Under the pieces are notes generated by a model. The model did no database searches. It was not told the origin of the DNA and saw only the letters and a list, made by a program, of their open reading frames with translations. This document shows positions 46,977-55,986 of a stretch of DNA of 64,000 nucleotides, in pieces. Numbering within the stretch: position 1 is the first letter of the stretch; each line of letters begins with the position of its first letter. The translations under genes were made by a program, and so were the position numbers. The stretch comes from Prescottella defluvii. Its GTDB lineage: Bacteria > Actinomycetota > Actinomycetes > Mycobacteriales > Mycobacteriaceae. The DNA is taken from assembly GCA_029690005.1 (NCBI GenBank), contig CP121458.1, forward strand, positions 496,001 to 560,000. Reading direction: 5' to 3'.

Positions 46977-48391
46977 TCCGCCCCTACCCGGAATCTCTCA
47001 CGGCGACAGCGCTTCTCGGCACCGCTCGTTCGACGGTGTCGCTGGCCGGCCTGCACACCGCGGACGCCGCGACCGCCCTCGACGGCGGCGACCACGCTGC
47101 GACGTTGCTCGCGGCGGCGGCACTGGAATCCACGTTCCTCGCCGGTGCGACCGCGCCCGCCGCGGCTTCGGTCCCGACGCCAGCCCCCGACGATCCGCGG
47201 CCGCTGCTGCCTGAGGCGGCGGCGACGCGGTTGCGGTCCCTGCTCGTCGTCGACTCCCCGCTGCTGCCCGAATGGTTCGACGCCGCATCGGGTTTCCGGC
47301 CACCATCGGACCTGCTCGTCGACCTGCTCGGTGCCGCCGTCCGGCTCGCCCAGTACCGGGACGGACTGGTCGCGCTCGCGGGACCGCGCGGCCAGTGGCT
47401 GGCCGCCCGCAACCCCGACTGGGCCTCGCTGCGCGCCCCAGACCCGGCCGACGACGAGGACTGGCGCCACGGCACCCCTGCCGCGCGGCGGCGCTGGTTC
47501 GCGGCGCTGCGGCGCAGCGATCCGGCCGCTGCGACCGCTCTGCTGTCGACTGCTTGGCGGTCCGAGAACGCCGAGCAGCGCGCCGCCCTGGTCACCGAAC
47601 TGGCGACCGGCCTCGGCCCGGACGACGAACCGCTGCTCGAGCAGGCCCTCGACGACCGCAGCCTGCGCGTGCGGCAGGCCGCGGCGGGAGTGCTGCGACA
47701 CCTGCCGGGCGCCGCGTACCGGGAGCGCATGGCGCAGCGGCTGCGGGACTGGATCCACGTCGCCGACGCCGCCGTCGCCGTGACGCTGCCCGAACGACTC
47801 GACGAGGCGGCACTGCGGGACGGCCTCGACGACCGCAGCGCACCGCGCCCGGACGTCCGGCTGTCCCTGGTGGTGCAGGCCGCGCCGATCGCGGTGTGGA
47901 CCGAGATCGGCGTCACCCCGGAAGATCTGCCGCACGTGACGGTCGCGGAGCCGTTCACGTCGGCGCTGGAGGCGGCCTGGTCCGCGGCGGTCGCCGCCCA
48001 GGGCGACGCCGACTGGGCGGTGGCGCTGCTGCGCCGCGACAGCACCGTCGACACGCAGGTCGCGGCCCACCTGCCGCGCGACATCCTGGTCGCGCGCCTG
48101 CGGGCCACCCGCGAGGGCGCGCTACCGGATCCGAGCCTGCTCGCGGCGCTGGCGGCGCCGTGGCCGCTCGACGTGGCCGCCGCGGTCATGGCCGGGGTGT
48201 ACGCGTCCCGCCTACGGACCGCCGAGCTGCGGCACACCGTCGACCTGCTCGCCCACCGCGCCCCGTTCGATCTCGAGTCGGCGCTGTCCGACGCCGCGAC
48301 CCGCACCGGAGACCTCGACCGACTGGCGCTGTTCGCGGCCGCCGCCGACATCCTCACCCACCGCCGACACCTTCACGAGGAGCTGACGTGA
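46973..48391 (+). CDS. DUF5691 family protein
   Basis: 472 residues. An alpha-helical, Ala/Leu/Arg-rich protein with HEAT-like repeats (for example EQALDDRSLRVRQAAAGVLR and AYRERMAQRLRDWI). The ENAEQRAALVTELATGLGPD stretch is also characteristic. The function is unknown; in actinobacteria the family occurs with SWIM, MoxR, DUF5682 and VWA genes (from memory). A scaffold or adaptor role for the ATPase is my inference. It overlaps both neighbours by 4 bases. Confidence 0.8.
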   Translation: MIRPYPESLTATALLGTARSTVSLAGLHTADAATALDGGDHAATLLAAAALESTFLAGATAPAAASVPTPAPDDPRPLLPEAAATRLRSLLVVDSPLLPEWFDAASGFRPPSDLLVDLLGAAVRLAQYRDGLVALAGPRGQWLAARNPDWASLRAPDPADDEDWRHGTPAARRRWFAALRRSDPAAATALLSTAWRSENAEQRAALVTELATGLGPDDEPLLEQALDDRSLRVRQAAAGVLRHLPGAAYRERMAQRLRDWIHVADAAVAVTLPERLDEAALRDGLDDRSAPRPDVRLSLVVQAAPIAVWTEIGVTPEDLPHVTVAEPFTSALEAAWSAAVAAQGDADWAVALLRRDSTVDTQVAAHLPRDILVARLRATREGALPDPSLLAALAAPWPLDVAAAVMAGVYASRLRTAELRHTVDLLAHRAPFDLESALSDAATRTGDLDRLALFAAAADILTHRRHLHEELT

Positions 48392-49489
48392 CCGACACCC
48401 TGACCGCCGAGCCGGCCCTGCTGCGCCCGCACGCCGAGCAGCAGTACGCGCACGAACTGGCGGCGCTGGCCGCGGCCGACGACCGTCCGCGCCCGCCGTC
48501 GTGGAAGCTGTCGCCGCACGCCGTGGTGACGTACCTCCTCGGCGGCACGCTCCCCGACGGCACCATGATCACCCCCAAGTACATCGGCCCGCGGCGCCTG
48601 ATCGAGGTGGCCGTCGCGACCCTCGCCACCGACCGCGCCCTGCTGCTGCTCGGTGTCCCCGGCACCGCGAAGACGTGGGTGTCCGAACACCTGGCGGCGG
48701 CGATCTCGGGCGAGTCGACGCGGCTGGTGCAGGGCACCGCCGGCACCGCGGAGGAGGCCGTCCGCTACGGCTGGAACTACGCGCGACTGCTCGCGGAGGG
48801 CCCGTCCCCGCCGCGGTGGTGCCGTCGCCGGTGATGACCGCGATGCGTGACGGCGCCATCGCCCGGATCGAGGAACTGACCCGCATCCCCGCCGACGTGC
48901 AGGACGCGCTCATCACCATCCTGTCCGAGAAGACGCTGCCCGTGCCCGAACTCGGCACCGAGGTGCAGGCGGCGAAGGGCTTCAACGTCATCGCCACCGC
49001 CAACGACCGTGACCGCGGCGTCAACGATCTGTCGTCGGCGCTGCGCCGCCGCTTCAACACCGTCGTGCTGCCGCTGCCGGCCAGTGCCGACGACGAGGTC
49101 GCGATCGTGGTCCGCCGCGTCGAACAGCTCGGCGCCGCACTGGAACTGCCGCCGGTGCCCGCGGCCGCGGAGGAGATCCGCCGCGTCGTCACGGTGTTCC
49201 GCGAGCTGCGCGACGGCGTCACCGTCGACGGCCGCACCAAGGTCAAGTCCCCGTCGGGCACGCTGTCGACCGCCGAGGCGATCTCGGCGGTGACCGAACG
49301 GTCTCGCGCTGGCCGCCCACTTCGGCGACGGCACCCGCGCCCGGCGGACGTCGCCGCCGGCATCCTCGGCTCGGTCCTCAAGGACCGGTGGCCGACCGGG
49401 TGGTGTGGACCGAGTACCTCGAGGCCGTGGTGCGCCACCGCACCGAGTGGGACGACTTCTACCGCGCGTGCCGCGAGGTGGCCGGGTGA
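48388..49489 (+). CDS. MoxR-family AAA+ ATPase, frame-broken several times
   Basis: About 368 residues after repair. Walker A GVPGTAKTWVSEHL near residue 90, a Walker-B-like IARIEELTRIPADVQDALIT, and sensor-1 GFNVIATANDRDRGVNDLSS with the arginine-finger region SALRRRFNTVVLPLP. MoxR ATPases remodel or load metal into partner proteins together with VWA proteins. Bases appear missing near 48810, 49290, 49315 and 49385; repair restores LALAAHFGDGT and VVWTEYLEAVVRHRTEWDDF. Its stop overlaps the DUF5682 start (GTGA). Confidence 0.85.
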
Positions 49490-51719
49490 CCAACTCCCCC
49501 ACCGGCGCGCAGGTGCGGGTGTTCGGCATCCGGCACCACGGGCCCGGATCCGCGCGGGCCGTGCTGCGCGCGCTCGACGCGTTCGAACCGGACACGGTGC
49601 TCATCGAGGGCCCGGCCGACGCCGACGCACTCGTCCCGCTCGCCATGGACGACCAGTTGCGGCCGCCGGTGGCGCTGCTCGGGTACGCCGCGAACGATCC
49701 TGCGCGCGCGGCGTTCTGGCCGCTGGCCGTGTTCTCACCGGAGTGGCAGGCGCTGCGGTGGGCGGTGTTCCACGACGCCGACGTGCGGTTCTGCGACCTG
49801 CCGGCGACGCTGGCCCTCGCCGCGGACCGCGACGCCGACGAGGCCGCCCGCCCGGATCCGCTGACCGCGCTCGCGGCGGCGGCCGGCTACGACGACTTCG
49901 AGCAGTGGTGGGACACCGTCGTCGAATCTCGTTCCCCCGGTGTCGAAGACACCCGAAGAACAGACGCCGAAGACGACCCGGCGGAGGCGTTCGACGCGAT
50001 CACCGAGGCGATGGCGGCGCTGCGCGACGGCGTCGACCTCGACGACCACACTGCGCGGCGCGAGGCCCACATGCGGCAGGTGCTGCGCGCGACGATCAAG
50101 GCGGGGCGCTGCGGATCGCGGTGGTGTGCGGGGCGATGCACGCGCCCGCGCTGGCCGGACGCCTCGGCCCGGCCGCGCCGGACGCCCGACTGCTGCGCGG
50201 GCTCCCGAAGGTCAAGGCGTCGCTCACCTGGGTGCCGTGGACCCACTCCCGGCTGTCCGTCGCGTCCGGCTACGGCGCGGGCATCGTCTCCCCCGGCTGG
50301 TACGAGCACCTGTTCACCGCCCCCGACGACACGGTCGCGCGGTGGCTGACCCGGGTGGCGCGGGTGCTGCGCGCCGAGGACCTGCCCGTGTCGAGTGCGC
50401 ACGTCATCGAGGCGACCCGGCTCGCGGACACGCTTGCGGCCCTGCGGGATCGGCCGCTGCCGGGTCTGGCGGAGGTCACCGAGGCCACCCGCGCGGTGCT
50501 GTGCGACGGCGACGAACTGCTGCTCGACCTGGTGACGCGGCGCCTGGTCGTCGGCGAGTCCCTCGGCGAGGTCCCCGACTCGACCCCGACCGTGCCGCTC
50601 GAAGCCGATCTGCAGGCGCGGTCGAAGTCGTTGCGGCTCAAGCGCTCCCCGTCGGACAAGGAACTGAATCTCGATCTGCGCACCGACCTCGACCGGCAGC
50701 GCTCGCAGCTGCTGCACCGGTTGCGGTTGCTCGAGGTGGACTGGGCGGTGCCCACCCAGTCCACGGTGCGCTCGACCGGCACGTTCCGGGAGACGTGGAA
50801 GCTGCGCTGGCGGCCCGAACTCGCGGTCGCGGTGGTGGAGGCGGCCCGCTGGGGCACCACCGTCGTCACCGCCGCCGAGGCCGTCCTGCGCGACCGGGCC
50901 GCCCGGCCCGACGTGACGCTGGCCGAGGTGACCGGGCTGCTCGAGCAGGCCCTGCTCGCCGACCTGCGCGGCACCGTCGCCGACCTGCTCGACGCGGTGG
51001 ACACCGCCGCCGCGCTCGACCACGACGTCGCGCACCTGATGGCGGCGCTGCCGGCGCTGGTGCGCACCCTCCGGTACGGGGACGTGCGCGGCACCGACCT
51101 GTCGGCCCTCGACCGGGTCGTCGACGCCCTGCTGGTGCGCATCTGTGCGGGCCTGCCCGCGGCGGTGACCGGCCTCGACGCCGACGCCGCGGACGCGCTG
51201 CGCCGCGAGCTGGACGACGTCCACGCCGCGCTGACCCTGCGCGACGACCCGGCGTCGACCGCCCGGTGGCTCGACTCGCTGACGACGCTGGCCGGACGCG
51301 ACGACGTCGACGGACTGCTCACCGGCCGCACCGTGCGCCTGCTGCGCGACGTCGGCCGCCTCGACACCGCCGACACCACCGCCCGGGTCGGCCGGGCGCT
51401 GTCGGCCGGTGTCGCGGCCGCGGCGAAGGCCCGGTGGATCGACGGGTTCGCCGGCGGCAGCGGACTGCTGCTGGTCCACGACCGGGACCTGCTCGCGCTG
51501 ATCGACACCTGGGTGTCCGGGCTGCACGCCGACGAGTTCCTCGACGCGCTGCCGGCGCTGCGCCGCACCTTCGGCGGATTCGGCCCCGCGGAGCGCCGCA
51601 CGCTCGGCGAGATCCTGCGCGACGGGCAGCGGGCCACCGCCGCCGACGTCGCCCTCGACACCGACCGCGGCGGTCGCGCCCTCACGGCCACCGCCCTGAT
51701 CCTGGGGATTCCGGCATGA
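49486..51719 (+). CDS. DUF5682 family protein, frame-broken once
   Basis: About 744 residues after repair. Starts with VRVFGIRHHGPGSARAVLRA, the DUF5682 signature, followed by TVLIEGPADADALVPLA, a region that resembles TraB/PrgY-type folds. A long helical C-terminal half follows (residues 330-740). The frame breaks near 50105; one more G gives KAGALRIAVVCGAMHAPALA. No catalytic residues are known to me. Being the largest protein of the operon it may be the effector or substrate acted on by MoxR-VWA, but this is inference. Confidence 0.8.
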
Positions 51720-52900
51720 GCACACCGATCGACGACGAACGGATGCGCCGCTGGCGGCTGCTGCTCGGCGACGTCGCCGAGGCGTCCACCGGCGGGCTGG
51801 CGTCGGCGTCGGACACCGCGATGGACGCCGCCCTGTCCGCGCTGTACGACGACCCCGGCCCCACGGAGGGAAACCCTCGGCGCGGCGCCGGCCTCGGCGG
51901 GTCCGCACCGCGCGTGGCGCGCTGGCTCGGCGACATCCGCACCTATTTCCCCACCTCGGTGGTGCAGGTGATGCAGCGCGACGCGATGGACCGGCTCGGG
52001 CTGACCCAGCTGCTGCTGGAACCGGAGATGCTCGAGGCCGTCGAACCGGACGTCCACCTGGTGGGCACGCTGCTGAGCCTGAACCGGGTGATGCCGGAAA
52101 CCACCAAGGCGACCGCGCGGCTCGTGGTGGAGCGGGTGGTCCGCGAGATCGAGGAACGCCTGGCGCGGGCCACCCGGACCGCGGTGACGGGGGCACTGAA
52201 CCGGGCCGCCCGCACGACCAGCCCCAAGCTGCGCGACCTCGACTTCAACCGGACGATCCGGGCGAACCTGCAGCATTACCTGCCGGAGTACCGGACGGTG
52301 GTGCCGGAACGGCTGATCGGCTACGGCCGCCGGTCCCAGGCGGTGCAGCGCGACGTGGTCCTCGCGATCGACCAGTCGGGCTCGATGGCGTCGAGCGTGG
52401 TCTACGCGTCGGTGTTCGGCGCGGTGCTCGCGTCGATGCGGGCGCTGCGCACGTCGCTGGTGGTGTTCGACACGGCCGTCGTGGACCTGACCGAGAAGCT
52501 GTCCGATCCGGTGGACGTGCTGTTCGGCACCCAGCTGGGCGGCGGCACCGACATCAACCGCGCGATCGCCTACAGCCAGTCGCTGATCACCCGGCCCACC
52601 GAGTCGCTGTTCGTGCTGATCTCCGACCTGTACGAGGGTGGGATCCGGGCCGAGATGCTGACCCGGGTGGCCGCGATGCGCGACGCCGGCGTCCAGGTGG
52701 TGGTGCTGCTGGCGCTGTCCGACGACGGCGCGCCCGCCTACGACCGCGACAACGCGGCAGCGCTTGCCGCACTGGGTGTTCCGGCCTTCGCGTGCACCCC
52801 GGATCGGTTCCCGGAGCTGCTGGCCGTGGCGCTCGAGCGCGGCGACGTCGCCGCGTGGGCGCACCGGCACGACCTCGCGGCATCGGTCGGACCGGTGTGA
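51716..52900 (+). CDS. VWA-domain protein (CoxE-like) of the MoxR operon
   Basis: 394 residues. The C-terminal von Willebrand A domain has a complete MIDAS: VLAIDQSGSMASSVVYASVF (DxSxS), Thr in LGGGTDINRAIAY and Asp in FVLISDLYEGG, so it can bind a metal and a ligand acidic residue. The N-terminal half is helical (VVERVVREIEERLARATRTA). VWA proteins act as target-recruiting partners of MoxR ATPases. Starts within the DUF5682 stop (ATGA). Last gene of the operon. Confidence 0.92.
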   Translation: MSTPIDDERMRRWRLLLGDVAEASTGGLASASDTAMDAALSALYDDPGPTEGNPRRGAGLGGSAPRVARWLGDIRTYFPTSVVQVMQRDAMDRLGLTQLLLEPEMLEAVEPDVHLVGTLLSLNRVMPETTKATARLVVERVVREIEERLARATRTAVTGALNRAARTTSPKLRDLDFNRTIRANLQHYLPEYRTVVPERLIGYGRRSQAVQRDVVLAIDQSGSMASSVVYASVFGAVLASMRALRTSLVVFDTAVVDLTEKLSDPVDVLFGTQLGGGTDINRAIAYSQSLITRPTESLFVLISDLYEGGIRAEMLTRVAAMRDAGVQVVVLLALSDDGAPAYDRDNAAALAALGVPAFACTPDRFPELLAVALERGDVAAWAHRHDLAASVGPV

Positions 52901-52990
52901 CGACCAGCAAGCGCCGCCGCCCGCCCCCGCGTTAGGGTTCAGTTCACCACGGCCGACCGAAGTGGTCGACCCGGACCGAAGGGAAGAGCA

Positions 52991-53757
52991 GTGGAAATCC
53001 AGGGAACCGCGGCACTGATCACCGGCGCAGCCTCCGGGCTCGGGCCGCCACCGCGAAGCGCTTCGCCGACGCGGGTGCCACCGTGTTCGGCCTGGACCTG
53101 GCCCAGTCCATCGAGCGCGCCGGCGACAACGTGCCGGCCGGCGTCACGTTCATCCCCACCGACGTCACGAGCGAGGCCGAAGTGCAGGCCGCGATCGACA
53201 AGATCGGCGAGTCGGGCGTTCCGCTGCGCATCGTCGTCAACTGCGCCGGTGTCGGTTGGGCGGGCCGCATCCTGTCGAAGAACGGCCCGCACGACCTGGA
53301 GCTGTTCCGCACCGTCATCACCGTCAACCTGCTCGGCACGTTCAACGTGATGCGCCTGGCGGCCAACGCGATGCAGCACCAGGCCACGGTCGACGACGCG
53401 GGCCAGCGCGGCATCGTCATCAACACCGCGTCGGTCGCGGCGTTCGAGGGCCAGATCGGCCAGATCGCCTACACCGCGTCCAAGGGCGGCGTGCACGCCA
53501 TGACGATCACCGCGGCGCGTGACCTCGCGCAGGTCGGCATCCGCGTCAACACCATCGCCCCCGGCACCATCGACACCCCGATGCTCGCCGGTGTCACCGA
53601 CGAGTACCGCAAGAATCTCGAGGCCGGCATCCCGTTCCCGTCGCGCCTCGGCAAGCCCGACGAGTACGCGCAGCTGGCGCAGTTCCTCGTCGAGCACGAC
53701 TACCTCAACGGCGAGACCATCCGCATGGACGGTGCGCTGCGCATGGCGCCGCGGTAA
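52991..53757 (+). CDS. short-chain dehydrogenase/reductase (3-hydroxyacyl-CoA dehydrogenase type 2-like), frame-broken
   Basis: About 255 residues after repair. NAD-binding ITGAASGLG, then after the break ATAKRFADAGATVFGLDLAQ, NCAGVG, catalytic Tyr/Lys in QIAYTASKGGVHAMTI, and RVNTIAPGTIDTPML. Closest in layout to 3-hydroxyacyl-CoA dehydrogenase type 2 (HSD17B10-like) enzymes of beta-oxidation. One missing G near 53041 explains the break. GTG start at 52991 follows GAAGGGAAGAGC. It lies 90 bases after the VWA gene and is probably a separate unit. Confidence 0.88.
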
Positions 53758-53800
53758 CCGCCGAATCGAAAAACATGATGCGCGTTCCTGATTCCGTTGC

Positions 53801-53806
53801 TACGGT
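53801..53806 (+). promoter_or_regulatory. -10 element TACGGT of the thrS-like leader
   Basis: TACGGT ends 7 bases before the leader-peptide ATG at 53814, so the transcript probably starts at or near that ATG. Confidence 0.5.
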
Positions 53807-53813
53807 GGCTGAC

Positions 53814-53867
53814 ATGCAGCGCGCAGCCATGAGCACGACGACGCCGGAGAGTGTCCCGGCGCGCTGA
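53814..53867 (+). CDS. threonine-rich leader peptide of an attenuator
   Basis: 17 residues: MQRAAMSTTTPESVPAR. Three consecutive ACG threonine codons follow one Ser codon. The ORF precedes an intrinsic terminator by 13 bases and a threonyl-tRNA synthetase-like gene by 84 bases. This is the layout of ribosome-mediated attenuation, where stalling at Thr codons when charged tRNA-Thr is short would favour read-through. The leader appears leaderless. An internal ATG at residue 6 is also possible. Confidence 0.7.
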   Translation: MQRAAMSTTTPESVPAR

Positions 53868-53880
53868 CAGCTGACTCAGT

Positions 53881-53914
53881 ACGAAGCCCCGGGGCGAGTG
53901 CCCCGGGGCTTCGT
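53881..53914 (+). terminator. attenuator terminator before the thrS-like gene
   Basis: acgaagccccggggc (53881-53895) and its perfect reverse complement at 53900-53914 form a 15-bp stem with the 4-base loop gagt, with no long T-run, as usual in actinobacteria. A competing weaker hairpin gccgg/ccggc lies at about 53842-53859 inside the leader ORF. Confidence 0.75.
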
Positions 53915-53951
53915 CGTCTGGTCACTCGCTCCCTGTCGCGAGGAGACCACG

Positions 53952-55167
53952 ATGATCGACCACCGAAGACTCGGCCGCGAACTCGAACTGTTCGACACCG
54001 ACCCCCTGATGGGTGCCGGGCTGCCGTACTGGCTGCCCGACGGCGCGGCGGTGCGGCACACCCTCGAGGAATACGTCCGCGACCTCGAACGACGCGCGGG
54101 CTACCGACACGTGTACTCGCCGGTCCTCGGCAAACGGGAGCTGTACGAGCTCTCCGGCCACTGGGCGCACTACCGCGACGACATGTTCCCGCCGATGAAT
54201 CTCGGCTCCGAACAGGTGCTGCTGCGCCCGAGCCTGTGCCCGCACCACGCGCTCGTCTACCGGTCACGATCACACAGCCACCGCGAATTACCCTTGCGTA
54301 TAGCCGAATTGGGTGGGATGTTCCGATCCGAACCGTCCGGCGTGCTCGGCGGCCTCACCCGCGTCCGGGCGATCCAACTCAACGACGCCCACGTCTTCTG
54401 CACCCCCGAGCAGGTCGCCGACGAGGCGTCCGCCGCGCTCACGCTCATCCGCCGCGCCCACGCGGCGCTCGGCATCGAGGCGTCGCGCTACCGCCTGTCG
54501 CTGCCCGGCCCCGGCGGCAAGTACGTCGACGACCCGCAGATGTGGCACCGCTCGGTGGCCGTCCTCACCGAGGTCCTCGACGCGTCCGGCCTCCCCTACG
54601 ACGCCATCGCGGGCGAGGCCGCGTTCTACGGCCGAAGATCGACGTCCAGATCGCCGACGCCGCCGGTCGCGAGTCGACGCTGTCCACCGTGCAGGTCGAC
54701 TTCCATCAGCCGAAACAGTTCGGGCTGCACTACGTCGGCCCGACGGCGCCAAACACCGGCCGGTGATGATCCACCGCAGCATCATCGGCAGCCTCGAACG
54801 CGTCGTCGCGCATCTCGTCGAAGCGCACGCCGGCGCGTTCCCCGCGTGGCTCGCGCCCACCCAGCTGGTGGCGCTGCCCGTCACCGACGCCGAGGCGGCC
54901 GACGCGGCGCGGCTGGTGGACCGCTGCAACGACCTCGGGCTGCGGGCCCACGCGGTCGATCGCGGTGACGGCACGCTCGGCGCGCGGATCCGGAGCTCCC
55001 GACGGGTGCCCTACCAGGCGGTGATCGGCGCCGAGGAGGCCGCGAACGGGCACGTCGCGCTGCGCCTTCGGGACGGCCGCAGGATCGACTCGCGACCGGT
55101 CGACGATGTCCTCCGAGACATCGTCGAGTTGATCGGCGTCCGCAGCACCGACCTATGGAAGATCTGA
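53952..55167 (+). CDS. threonyl-tRNA synthetase paralogue lacking TGS and editing domains, frame-broken twice
   Basis: About 405 residues after repair; a full ThrRS has about 640-690. The catalytic class II domain and anticodon-binding domain are present. Zinc ligands are kept: Cys in LRPSLCPHHALVY, His in LNDAHVFCTPEQ, His in PVMIHRSIIGSLERVV. Motif 2 is LAELGGMFRSEPSGVLGGLT. The N-terminal TGS and editing domains are absent, so mis-made Ser-tRNA would not be cleared by this protein. One C missing near 54640 and one near 54741 explain the breaks. Start ATG 53952 with GAGGAG site. Probably an auxiliary enzyme controlled by the Thr-codon leader. Confidence 0.85.
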
Positions 55168-55171
55168 GCGG

Positions 55172-55681
55172 TCAGAACCGCCAACGCGTCTGCGCGTATT
55201 CACCTTTCGCGAAGGCGAAGACGGTGCCCGGCTCGACACGGAACACCGAGGCCGGTCCGCCGACGGTGTTGACGAACCGCCCACCCTCGACGCGGAAGTT
55301 CCAGTCGGGCCCGTACTTCGCGCGGTAGGCGTCGGCGACGCGGATCAACGACTCGGGATCCGAGACCCGCACCGCTCGTCCCTCGATCACGACATCCAGT
55401 CCGGATCCGAGGGCGTTCGACCCGGTCGTCAGCACGCACGCGTCGGTTGCGGCGAGGTTGCGCGCCTTCTGCTCGCCCGGACCGGTGCAGAAGTGCAATC
55501 TGTCGTCGACACGGACCGCGATCAGCGGCGTCACGTGCGGTCGGCCGTCGGACCGGACAGTGGACAGCCAGTACACCTCGGCGGCGTCGAGCGCCGCGGT
55601 CACCTGCGCCCACGTGGAGGCCGGCGCGGTCTCGGCGCTGTACCGGCGGTCGAGTTCGGCGGTGGGCAACTGCGCGGTCAT
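55172..55681 (-). CDS. pyridoxamine 5'-phosphate oxidase-family FMN/F420-binding protein
   Basis: 169 residues, split-barrel fold. Reads EVYWLSTVRSDGRPHVTPLI near residue 35 and FCTGPGEQKARNLAATDACV, the flavin or F420 binding strands of PPOX-type proteins, then VVIEGRAVRVSD and YGPDWNFRVEGGRFV. Members range from F420-dependent reductases to haem-degrading proteins; substrate not predictable. Converges with the thrS-like gene, 4 bases apart. Confidence 0.82.
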   Translation of the reverse strand: MTAQLPTAELDRRYSAETAPASTWAQVTAALDAAEVYWLSTVRSDGRPHVTPLIAVRVDDRLHFCTGPGEQKARNLAATDACVLTTGSNALGSGLDVVIEGRAVRVSDPESLIRVADAYRAKYGPDWNFRVEGGRFVNTVGGPASVFRVEPGTVFAFAKGEYAQTRWRF

Positions 55682-55753
55682 GAGTGTCTCCCGTCTCGAG
55701 GGGTGCTGTCACAGGGACAGACCCGAACCCCACCGAGAACTCATCGCAAAGAC

Positions 55754-55788
55754 GCGCGCACCCCGGCCACATGGGCCGGGGTGCGCGC
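55754..55788 (-). terminator. strong hairpin terminator
   Basis: gcgcgcaccccggcc (55754-55768) and 55774-55788 are exact reverse complements with a 5-base loop. It lies 16 bases after the small-peptide stop at 55804 on the minus strand and ends its transcript. Confidence 0.85.
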
Positions 55789-55803
55789 ATTGCTGTACAG
55801 ACC

Positions 55804-55887
55804 TCAGATGCCCAGGAGGCTGCCGAGGCCGCCCAGCAGACCGCCGACAAGGCTGGCCAGGGTCAGTCCGAGAGAACCGAGAAGCAT
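55804..55887 (-). CDS. 27-residue hydrophobic Gly/Leu peptide
   Basis: ATG at 55887, TGA at 55804-55806. The peptide starts MLLGSLGLTLASLVGGLLGG and ends LGSLLGI: it has no charged residue, and glycines and serines are spaced along a Leu-rich helix long enough to cross a membrane. GGAGGTG lies 7 bases before the ATG, one of the best ribosome-binding sites in the window, and a strong terminator follows. Function unknown; small membrane peptide, regulator of a membrane partner, or self-assembling peptide are possible. Too short for most gene finders. Confidence 0.7.
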   Translation of the reverse strand: MLLGSLGLTLASLVGGLLGGLGSLLGI

Positions 55888-55986
55888 GCGTGTTCACCTC
55901 CGCTCAGGAGTCGACATCATCGACGCACCAACCGTAACAATCAGTCGGTTTTTGATACAAATTGCGCGTAATGTCCGATATGAAAC

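Noticed and set aside
50270..52870. An 866-codon open frame on the minus strand across the DUF5682-VWA genes
   Set aside because: It is the antisense shadow of two well-supported genes in high-GC DNA, with Arg/Ser-rich composition and no domain.
53814..53914. T-box riboswitch before the thrS-like gene
   Set aside because: No T-box consensus or specifier stem was seen; the region is too short and a Thr-codon ORF explains it better.
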